Shown here: positions 1 to 5,123 of the stretch, piece after piece | Layout: every line of letters starts with the position of its first letter | How positions within the stretch are numbered: the first letter of the stretch is position 1 | Source: Rhodospirillales bacterium | GTDB taxonomy: Bacteria > Pseudomonadota > Alphaproteobacteria > Acetobacterales > Acetobacteraceae | DNA: 7,379 nucleotides | Direction: 5' to 3' | Assembly (NCBI GenBank): GCA_025352915.1 | Contig: JANXSA010000252.1 | Coordinates: 1-7,379 of the forward strand | Notes under the pieces: model-generated | Databases searched by the model: none | What the model was told of the DNA's origin: nothing | The model's input: the letters and a program-made list of their open reading frames with translations, nothing else | Position numbers and translations under genes: made by a program

Positions 1-54
1 GCCTTCCTCAAGGCCTCGATGGCCCCCTTGCCGAAGGCGCTTAAGGGTCGAGGT

Positions 55-73
55 CCAGGGTCTCGGACCCTGG
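55..73. repeat. Perfect GC-rich hairpin, first of a tandem pair
   Basis: CCAGGGTC (55-62) and GACCCTGG (66-73) are perfect reverse complements around a 3-base loop, TCG. The hairpin lies just beyond the 3' end of the minus-strand hydrolase gene, and no T-run follows on either strand, so it is not a textbook intrinsic terminator. Compact GC hairpins of this kind recur between genes in Acetobacteraceae, as far as I recall. It may be a dispersed intergenic repeat that also attenuates convergent transcripts. Confidence 0.6.
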
Positions 74-79
74 TGGGGT

Positions 80-96
80 CTGGGGCAACGCCCCAG
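80..96. repeat. Perfect GC-rich hairpin, second of a tandem pair
   Basis: CTGGGGC (80-86) and GCCCCAG (90-96) pair perfectly around the loop AAC, only 6 bases after the first hairpin. It is 10 bases downstream of the stop of the minus-strand metallo-hydrolase gene, the usual place for an RNA 3'-end structure, but there is no T-tract on the minus strand. It is probably the second arm of one repeat unit together with 55-73. A role as a weak terminator or RNA-stabilising element is inference. Confidence 0.6.
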
Positions 97-106
97 CCTT
101 GCTTTC

Positions 107-1000
107 CTACCAGCCAGCCGGCTCGAACTGGTAGCCGTTGCCTTGGGTTCGGATGTAGCCGCAGTACGGGTCGCCGAAGTGGAACGGCATGATCAGAGCG
201 TTGCGGGCGGCGGCGTTTTTGAGGGTTCGGGCGCGGGCTTCACGGGCCATGTCGGCGTTGAGGATGTATCGGTCGTTCCAGTGCGGGTAGGCGACCTGGA
301 TGGGCGAGTGCATCGTATCGGTGGTGAACATGCCTTCTTCGCCGTTTGAGCGCAGGCGCATGGAGAACATGCCGGGGGCGTGGCCGAAGACCGGCTCGGG
401 GGCCAGGCAGCCGGCGAGTTCCTTGCTGCCGTCATAGAAGTCGCCGAGGCCGGCGTCGAGGATGGGCAGGACGGAATCGGCGAAGGAGCCGGCCTGGACC
501 ATTTTGTCACCGCGGTCGTATTCGGCTTTCCAGTGGTCGAATTCGGGCTTGGGGAACAGGTAACGGGCGTTCGGGAAGGTCGGCACCCAGCGCCCGTCCT
601 GGAGCACGGTGTTGTTGCCGACGTGGTCGGTGTGCAGGTGGGTGTGAACCACGTGGGTCACCTGGTGCGGGGCGGCGCCAGCGGCTTCGAGCCAGGGCAG
701 CAGCATTGTGTTGAGGTTGTGCATGCGCGGGGCGGCGCGGGTTTTGAAGTTACCGACGCCGGTGTCGATCAGGATGACGTTGCCGCCGGCGTGCACGACC
801 CAGACCTGGATGGTGACGATGAAGCGGTCCATGGCCGGCACATAGTGGTTCGGGGCGAGCCAATGGCGCTGGGCGGCGATGCCGGCGTCGCGTTCGGCCT
901 TGGCGATCTCGGGGAAGAGGAAGTCTGGCGCGTGGGTGGGGCCGGTGTATTCGATGACGCTGCTGACGCGGGCGTCGCCGATCATTCGGGAGTGCAGCAT
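107..1000 (-). CDS. MBL-fold metallo-hydrolase (lactonase/OPH-like clade, substrate unknown)
   Basis: Predicted 297-residue hydrolase of the metallo-beta-lactamase superfamily with a complete two-metal site. The HxHxDH motif is His121-x-His123-x-Asp125-His126. His207 in GHAPG, the bridging Asp228 in FTTDTMHS and the last ligand His274 in MPFHFG follow at the expected spacing. The N-terminal part carries the usual beta-strand lead-in ILIDTGVGN (about 77-84). The segment HSPIQVAYPHWN (231-242) is typical of a clade close to lactonases and organophosphate hydrolases, most members of which have no known substrate. No signal peptide is seen, so it is probably cytoplasmic. I chose the ATG at 1000 because AGGAAGG lies 9 bases upstream; the frame stays open further upstream but there overlaps the preceding GST gene. 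It follows that gene by 5 bases and is presumably cotranscribed. The fold is secure; a specific reaction is not. Confidence 0.9.
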   Translation of the reverse strand: MLHSRMIGDARVSSVIEYTGPTHAPDFLFPEIAKAERDAGIAAQRHWLAPNHYVPAMDRFIVTIQVWVVHAGGNVILIDTGVGNFKTRAAPRMHNLNTMLLPWLEAAGAAPHQVTHVVHTHLHTDHVGNNTVLQDGRWVPTFPNARYLFPKPEFDHWKAEYDRGDKMVQAGSFADSVLPILDAGLGDFYDGSKELAGCLAPEPVFGHAPGMFSMRLRSNGEEGMFTTDTMHSPIQVAYPHWNDRYILNADMAREARARTLKNAAARNALIMPFHFGDPYCGYIRTQGNGYQFEPAGW

Positions 1001-1005
1001 GGGTC

Positions 1006-1635
1006 TCAGCCTTCCTGCGGCAGGTTGGCGGCGACGGATGGCCGGGCGTTGAAGCTGGCGTGCCAGGCGGCGAGTTTGGGGCGCGTGGCCTGCCATGCCT
1101 CGGATGCGAAGCGGAAGTCGAGATAGCCGAGCGCCACGCCGATGGCGATGTGGCCGATGTTGAACGGGGTTGCGGCGAGCGTGGCTGCCTCGGCTTCCAG
1201 CGCATCGAGGCTACATTCGATCTTGCCGTGCCACAGCGCTGCGTGCGGGGCGGAGCGCATCACCGCGGGCTTGTTTCGCTCGGTCAGGCGCAGCAGCGAG
1301 ATGTCCAACATGCCGCTGCCGAGTGCCTGCCAGCGCAGTGCTATCAGGCGGGCATTCCACTCGGCCGGGAATAGCGATCCGCCGGCCATGCGGTCGAGAA
1401 ATTCGCAGACCACGGGCGAGTCGTAGATGATCGTGCCATCGGCCAGCACCAGGGTTGGGATCTTGCCCAGCGGGTTCTCGCGCATCAATTCGGGGTGCGG
1501 ATCGGTGCCGCCGACCACGGTGCGGACCAGGTCGATGCGCTCCTGCACGCCGAGTTCGTGCGCGGCGATCACCACCTTTCGCACATAGGGCGAGCGCGGC
1601 GACCAGTGCAGGATCATGCGACCCGTGACGTTCAT
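1006..1635 (-). CDS. Glutathione S-transferase family protein (YibF-like)
   Basis: A 209-residue protein of normal length for a bacterial GST. The N-terminal thioredoxin-like domain (about 7-82) shows SPRSPYVRK (12-20), where Ser12 or a neighbour would activate glutathione. It also has NPLGKIPTL with the cis-proline Pro60, and DSPVVCEFLD (72-81), the glutamyl-binding DS pair. The alpha-helical C-terminal domain has IGHIAIGVALGYLDFR (160-175), the N-capping segment usual in the YibF-like branch, although His162 replaces the commoner Asp. The ATG at 1635 is preceded by GGAGGG at 6 bases, far better than the internal Met7. The frame extends upstream of 1635, but that part would overlap the divergent CoA-transferase gene and has no GST character. 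It heads a two-gene minus-strand unit with the metallo-hydrolase. The substrate is unknown; conjugation or dehalogenation of a small electrophile is a guess. Confidence 0.88.
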   Translation of the reverse strand: MNVTGRMILHWSPRSPYVRKVVIAAHELGVQERIDLVRTVVGGTDPHPELMRENPLGKIPTLVLADGTIIYDSPVVCEFLDRMAGGSLFPAEWNARLIALRWQALGSGMLDISLLRLTERNKPAVMRSAPHAALWHGKIECSLDALEAEAATLAATPFNIGHIAIGVALGYLDFRFASEAWQATRPKLAAWHASFNARPSVAANLPQEG

Positions 1636-1661
1636 GCTTTTCCCTCCAGAATTGGCGCATG

Positions 1662-1691
1662 TTGGCACCGGCCCCGCGCCTCGCCTAGACT
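1662..1691 (+). promoter_or_regulatory. Sigma70-like promoter of the CoA-transferase operon
   Basis: TTGGCA (1662-1667, one mismatch to TTGACA) and TAGACT (1686-1691, four of six to TATAAT) are separated by 18 bases. Transcription would start near 1698, giving a leader of about 23 bases before the GTG at 1721. It sits in the 85-base divergent gap. I could not find an equally good promoter for the minus-strand GST gene. Confidence 0.45.
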
Positions 1692-1706
1692 CACGGGGAG
1701 ACGGCC

Positions 1707-1713
1707 AAGGGGA
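1707..1713 (+). promoter_or_regulatory. Ribosome binding site that selects the GTG start at 1721
   Basis: AAGGGGA lies 7 bases before GTG at 1721. The next in-frame start, ATG at 1742, has only a weak purine stretch ahead of it. The GTG start also gives the N-terminal length expected of CoA-transferase A subunits. Confidence 0.6.
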
Positions 1714-1720
1714 AACAGGC

Positions 1721-2401
1721 GTGGCGATCGAGAAACGCAGGATGACGGCGGCTGAAGCGGTGGCCGGGATATTGGATGGTGCGACGGTGATGCTGTCCGG
1801 ATTTGCCGGCGCTGGATTCTCCAATCAGCTTGTGGCCGCATTGCGCGATCTCGGGCCGCGCAACCTGACCCTGGTGGTCAATTCGGCCACGCATCGGCTG
1901 TCGAACACACATGAACTGATCGCCGCCGGCATGGTGCGAAAGGTGATCTGCTCGGCGGCGCGCGGGCACGACAAGAGCGGGCTTTCCGCCTTCGAGCAAC
2001 TCTACAAGGATGGCAAAATCGAGCTGGAGGTGCTGCCGCAGGGCACCTTCGTCGAGAGCATCCGCGCCGGCGGGGCAGGGATACCGGCCTATTTCACCCC
2101 GACCGGCTTCGGCACCGACCTGGCCGCCGGCAAGGAAACGCGGCGCTTCGGCGAGCGCGACTATGTGCTGGAAGCGGCGATCACCGGCGATGCCGCGCTG
2201 ATCCGGGCGGATGTGGCGGATCGTTGGGGCAATCTGACCTTTCGCCACGCCCAGCAGAATTTCGGCCCGGCCATGGCCACGGCGTCGAAGCTGGTGGTGG
2301 CCGAGGTGCGCGCCTTCAGCGAGGTGCCGATCCCGCCGGAGCAGGTGCAACTGTCGGGCGTCTTTGTCGATCGGATCTACGTCGCGGGAGATGGGGCATG
2401 A
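1721..2401 (+). CDS. Family I CoA-transferase, subunit A (PcaI/ScoA-like)
   Basis: A 226-residue alpha subunit of a family I CoA-transferase, which moves CoA from a donor such as succinyl-CoA to an acid such as a 3-oxoacid. Length matches PcaI and ScoA. Family features are the N-terminal glycine-rich segment DGATVMLSGF (19-28), PQGTFVESIRAGGAGIPAYF (106-125), TPTGFGT (126-132) and NLTFRHAQQNFGP (171-183). Two places deviate: the usual GGF...GxP signature reads SGFAGAGFS (26-34), and the SNNAG-type loop of PcaI is VNSATHR (53-59). It is therefore a diverged member, and I withhold a gene symbol. It starts with GTG, overlaps the B subunit by 4 bases (ATGA), and the two presumably assemble as a heterotetramer or higher form. 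The substrate could be 3-oxoadipate, acetoacetate or another acid. Confidence 0.88.
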   Translation: MAIEKRRMTAAEAVAGILDGATVMLSGFAGAGFSNQLVAALRDLGPRNLTLVVNSATHRLSNTHELIAAGMVRKVICSAARGHDKSGLSAFEQLYKDGKIELEVLPQGTFVESIRAGGAGIPAYFTPTGFGTDLAAGKETRRFGERDYVLEAAITGDAALIRADVADRWGNLTFRHAQQNFGPAMATASKLVVAEVRAFSEVPIPPEQVQLSGVFVDRIYVAGDGA

Positions 2402-3084
2402 AACCGCTCAACCGGTTGCAGATGGCCTGGCGCGCTGGCCAGGACGTCGAGGATGGGACCGTGGTCAATCTCGGCCTCGGCATGCCGGTCAATGTGTCGG
2501 ACTATGTGCCGGCGGATTTCGACGTGGTGGTGCAGTCGGAAAACGGCATCATCGGGGTGGGGCCGTTGGCCTCGGCCAATGCGTCGGACGCCGACCTGGT
2601 GGATGCCGGTAGCCGCCGGGTCACGCTGCGGGCGGGGGCCACGGTGATCGATTCGGCCAACAGCTTCGCCATGATCCGCGGCGGGCATATCGATGTGACC
2701 ATCCTGGGGGCGTTCGAGGTGGCCGCGAATGGCGATCTCGCCAACTGGGATAATCGCATTCCCGACAAGGGGCCGCTGGTTGGCGGCGCGATGGACCTGG
2801 CGGCCAGCGCGCAGGCCGTGTGGGTGCTGATGGAGCACAACACCCGCAAGGGCGGGCCGCGCTTGTTGGAGGCGTGCACCCTGCCGCTGACCGCGGTGCG
2901 TTGCGTGAAGCGGATCTATACCGATATCGCGGTGCTGTCGGTCACCGCCGGAGGCTTTCTGGTGCACCAGATCCTGCCCGGCATTTCGCGCGACGAGCTA
3001 CAGCAGCGCACCGGGGCAAAGCTGACCTTTGCGCCGGATTGCGGCGATCTTGTCGCCCCTGAAATCGCATTGCCGGAGGCGTGA
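2398..3084 (+). CDS. Family I CoA-transferase, subunit B (PcaJ/ScoB-like), catalytic
   Basis: A 228-residue beta subunit carrying the catalytic glutamate. The SENG signature is at 47-50, with Glu48 the residue that forms the glutamyl-CoA thioester in this family. Other family segments are NLGLGMPVNVSDY (24-36), GGHIDVTILGAFEV (95-108), DLANWDNRIP (113-122), GGAMDL (129-134) and MEHNTRKGGPRLLEACTLPL (145-164), the last close to PcaJ and ScoB. All core residues I know are present, so the subunit looks active. The ATG overlaps the stop of subunit A in ATGA, with GGGAG 7 bases ahead, which suggests equimolar coupled translation. Without the other genes of the beta-ketoadipate pathway nearby, pcaJ cannot be chosen over scoB or a paralogue of other specificity. 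Confidence 0.92.
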   Translation: MKPLNRLQMAWRAGQDVEDGTVVNLGLGMPVNVSDYVPADFDVVVQSENGIIGVGPLASANASDADLVDAGSRRVTLRAGATVIDSANSFAMIRGGHIDVTILGAFEVAANGDLANWDNRIPDKGPLVGGAMDLAASAQAVWVLMEHNTRKGGPRLLEACTLPLTAVRCVKRIYTDIAVLSVTAGGFLVHQILPGISRDELQQRTGAKLTFAPDCGDLVAPEIALPEA

Positions 3085-3085
3085 G

Positions 3086-3880
3086 ATGAAACAGTGGATC
3101 GAAGTGAACGGCACCGCGTTGCGCTACGAGGTCAGCGGGACCGGGCCAAGCACGCTGGTGCTGGTGCACGAAATGGGCGGCACGCTGGATAGCTGGGACC
3201 ACGTGCTGCCGGCGCTGTCGGCCACGCGCCGGGTGCTGCGCTATGACACGCGCGGGGCAGGGCAGTCGGAGAAACTCGCAGCCACGCCGACCATGGCACT
3301 GATGGCCGATGACATCGCGGCGTTGCTGGATTCCCAGGGCATCACCGGCCCTGTCGCGATCGCCGGCTGCGCGGTCGGCGGCGGGATCGCCATGACCTTC
3401 GCCCTGCGCCACCCCGCCCGCACCGCCGCCCTGATCGCCATGGGCCCCGCCACCGGCGTGGCACCGGAACGCCGTGCCGCCACGCTGGCCCGCGCCGAGG
3501 CGACGATCAAGGCGGGCATGGCCGCGGTGGTGGAGGAGAGCTTCGCCAGTTCCTACCCGCCGGAGGTGCGCCACAACGCCGAACACTTCCGCCAGTTCCG
3601 CGCCCGCTGGATCGCCAATGACCCGCACTCCTACGCCTGCATCTATCGCATGCTGGTCGAAACCGACCTGGCACCGTCCTACGGTCGCATCGCTTGCCCG
3701 GCGCTGCTCCTGGCCGGTATCCACGACAAGCTGCGGCCGCCGGCGCTGGTGGAACCGATCGCACAGGCGATTCCGGACGCGCGGTTCCAGGCATTGGACA
3801 GCGGGCACTTCATGGCGGTGCAGACGCCGGGACTGGTGGCGGAGGCTATCGGCAGGTTTTTGAGCGAACAGGGAATATAA
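3086..3880 (+). CDS. Alpha/beta-hydrolase, PcaD-like, with Ala at the nucleophile position
   Basis: A 264-residue single-domain alpha/beta-hydrolase without signal peptide. Recognisable parts are the oxyanion-loop region LVHEMGGTLDSWD (26-38; HE replaces the usual HG), RYDTRGAGQSE (52-62), the elbow IAGCAVGGGIAM (92-103), the acid loop GIHDKLRPP (211-219, Asp214) and the terminal DSGHFMAVQTP (238-248, His241). In the elbow the G-x-Ser-x-G nucleophile is replaced: Gly94-Cys95-Ala96-Val97-Gly98, codon GCG at 3371. Asp and His of the triad remain. PcaD (3-oxoadipate enol-lactonase) is the nearest named family in this context, but an ordinary serine esterase mechanism seems excluded. The pyrimidine-pathway protein RutD, as I recall it, also has Ala here. 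The start ATG is 1 base after the CoA-transferase stop, with GGAGG 6 bases ahead, so it is the last gene of the operon. Substrate and reaction are unknown. Confidence 0.85.
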   Translation: MKQWIEVNGTALRYEVSGTGPSTLVLVHEMGGTLDSWDHVLPALSATRRVLRYDTRGAGQSEKLAATPTMALMADDIAALLDSQGITGPVAIAGCAVGGGIAMTFALRHPARTAALIAMGPATGVAPERRAATLARAEATIKAGMAAVVEESFASSYPPEVRHNAEHFRQFRARWIANDPHSYACIYRMLVETDLAPSYGRIACPALLLAGIHDKLRPPALVEPIAQAIPDARFQALDSGHFMAVQTPGLVAEAIGRFLSEQGI

Positions 3881-3908
3881 GGAAATATTTCTTTCCTGGA
3901 AAAAAGAA
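3880..3908 (+). terminator. A/T-rich nested inverted repeats after the operon, possible terminator
   Basis: AGGAAA (3880-3885) pairs with TTTCCT (3892-3897) around a 6-base loop. An alternative pairing is TTCTTT (3889-3894) with AAAGAA (3903-3908). The structure begins on the last base of the hydrolase stop codon. No T-run follows the first stem on the plus strand, so termination would be weak. The TTCTTT...AAAGAA theme resembles the repeat cut off at the right end of the window. Confidence 0.35.
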
Positions 3909-3935
3909 CATCCTTCCCTCCCCGGCGCCTCACCG

Positions 3936-3965
3936 TTGGCACCCCCAAGCCGCGCAAGCTACACT
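3936..3965 (+). promoter_or_regulatory. Sigma70-like promoter of lptG-lptD
   Basis: TTGGCA (3936-3941) and TACACT (3960-3965) are 18 bases apart, the same -35 hexamer and spacing as the promoter at 1662-1691. The predicted transcription start, 6 to 7 bases after the -10 box, falls at or next to the A of an ATG at 3972. Confidence 0.5.
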
Positions 3966-3971
3966 CCGCCC

Positions 3972-4007
3972 ATGGCAAAGACTCCGCACCCTGTGGCTTT
4001 CTCCTGA
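3972..4007 (+). CDS. Possible leaderless 11-codon ORF in the lptG leader
   Basis: An ATG at 3972 opens an 11-codon frame (MAKTPHPVAFS) closed by TGA at 4005-4007, in the same frame as lptG and 3 bases before its ATG. Only 6 bases separate the predicted -10 box (TACACT) from this ATG, which would make it leaderless. lptG itself has no Shine-Dalgarno sequence in the bases just ahead, so ribosomes ending the small ORF could restart on lptG. Family information cannot be drawn from so short a peptide; it may be chance. Confidence 0.3.
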   Translation: MAKTPHPVAFS

Positions 4008-4010
4008 CGC

Positions 4011-5123
4011 ATGCCCTTTGCCACCACCCTCACGCTCTATGTCGCGCGCGTCTTCGCCTTCCACATGCTCGGCATGCTGGCGGCGCTGACCGGCATTGTC
4101 GCCCTGTTCGACCTGATCGAGCTGCTGCGCCGCGCCGCCACAAGGCCGGAGGCGACCTTCGCCGTGGTGGGCGAGATCGCCGCCCTGCGCCTACCCTGGG
4201 CGATGATGCAGATCCTGCCATTTGCCGTGCTGCTGGGCGGCATCCTGGCGTTCTGGCGTCTCACGCGCTCGTCTGAACTCATCGTCGCCCGCGCCACCGG
4301 GCTGTCGGCCTGGCAGTTCCTCGCCGGCCCGACGCTCTGCGCCGTCGCCCTCGGCTGCTTCGCCGTCGCCGTGGTGACCCCAGTCTCCGCCGCCATGCGC
4401 GCCCGCGCCGAGTCGCTCGACAGCACCTTCATCAAGACCGGCGGCGGCCCGATGGCGCTCAACGGCGGCCAGCTCTGGTTGCGCCAGGCCGACCGCGAGC
4501 TTGACCCGCAAGGTGTGGCCCTGCTGCACGCCAACCGCGTGGTGGTGCGCGGCGGCACCCTGTCCGCCGACCAGCTCAGCGTCTTCCGCCTCGACGCCAG
4601 CGACCGCCTGCTGGAACGCGTCGAGGCCCGCGCCGCCACCCTGCAAAACGGCCAATGGGCGCTGACCGATGCCCGCACCATCGTCCCCGGCCGCCAGCCG
4701 ACCGCCCCGCGCGATTTCGCCCTGCCCACCAGCATGACCGTCGACCGCGTCCAGGACAGCTTCGCCCCGCCCGACACCCTGTCGATCTGGGCCCTGCCCG
4801 GATTCATCGACCTGCTCGACCGCTCCGGCTTCTCCTCGATCCGCCACCGCCTGCATTTCCACTCGCTGCTCGCCATGCCGCTGCTGGCCGGCACCATGGC
4901 CCTGCTCGCCGCCGGCTTCTCAATGCGCACCACACGGCGCGGCGGCGTCGGCCAGATGATCGGCAGCGGGGTCGCCGCCGGCTTCACCCTGTTCGTCATC
5001 TCCAAGGTCGCCGAGGAATTCGGCCAGACCGGCACCTTGCCCCCGCCGCTCGCCGCCTGGGCTCCGATCGGCGCCGGCCTGCTGCTCTCGGTCTCGCTCC
5101 TGCTCCATCTCGAGGACGGCTGA
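4011..5123 (+). CDS. lptG: LPS export ABC transporter permease LptG
   Basis: A 370-residue inner-membrane subunit of LptB2FG, which lifts lipopolysaccharide out of the inner membrane and feeds the LptC-LptA bridge. It has the LptF/LptG plan: three N-terminal membrane segments (about 12-34, 61-83, 104-125), a large periplasmic beta-jellyroll domain (about 135-255) and three C-terminal segments (about 284-304, 316-334, 347-366). FDLIELLRR (33-41) and the stretch from LRLPWAMMQILPFAVLLGG to WRLTRSSELIVARATGLSAW are characteristic of LptG rather than LptF. Direct linkage to lptD supports this too. The ATG at 4011 has no clear ribosome binding site, but it gives the usual short cytoplasmic lead-in. 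The usual upstream partner lptF is absent; a catabolic gene lies there instead. The stop overlaps the lptD start by one base (TGATG). Confidence 0.9.
   Translation: MPFATTLTLYVARVFAFHMLGMLAALTGIVALFDLIELLRRAATRPEATFAVVGEIAALRLPWAMMQILPFAVLLGGILAFWRLTRSSELIVARATGLSAWQFLAGPTLCAVALGCFAVAVVTPVSAAMRARAESLDSTFIKTGGGPMALNGGQLWLRQADRELDPQGVALLHANRVVVRGGTLSADQLSVFRLDASDRLLERVEARAATLQNGQWALTDARTIVPGRQPTAPRDFALPTSMTVDRVQDSFAPPDTLSIWALPGFIDLLDRSGFSSIRHRLHFHSLLAMPLLAGTMALLAAGFSMRTTRRGGVGQMIGSGVAAGFTLFVISKVAEEFGQTGTLPPPLAAWAPIGAGLLLSVSLLLHLEDG

Noticed and set aside
3..44. Possible 3' end of a plus-strand gene (reading LPQGLDGPLAEGA, then TAA)
   Set aside because: Thirteen codons give no identifiable family, and other frames are also open; it is too short to support a call.
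380..1126. 248-codon plus-strand frame over the MBL gene and the 3' end of the GST gene
   Set aside because: It runs antisense to two recognisable proteins, shows no motif, and spans their junction; it is a shadow of minus-strand codon bias.
1636..1824. N-terminal extension of the GST gene upstream of 1635
   Set aside because: It would overlap the divergent CoA-transferase start, has no GST-like sequence, and the ATG at 1635 has a strong GGAGGG site.
3371..3373. Hydrolase as a pseudogene because of the missing Ser
   Set aside because: The frame is intact to a normal length, other family segments are kept, and its ribosome binding site and operon spacing are good; substitution within a working family fits better than decay.
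2942..3808. 288-codon minus-strand frame over the hydrolase gene
   Set aside because: It is antisense to a gene with clear alpha/beta-hydrolase motifs; the composition is rich in Arg, Gly and His with no recognisable fold.
4655..5122. Extension of lptD upstream of 5123 through lptG
   Set aside because: The extension is Arg/Pro/His-rich shadow sequence. The ATG at 5123 is followed at once by a clean signal peptide and preceded by GAGGA.
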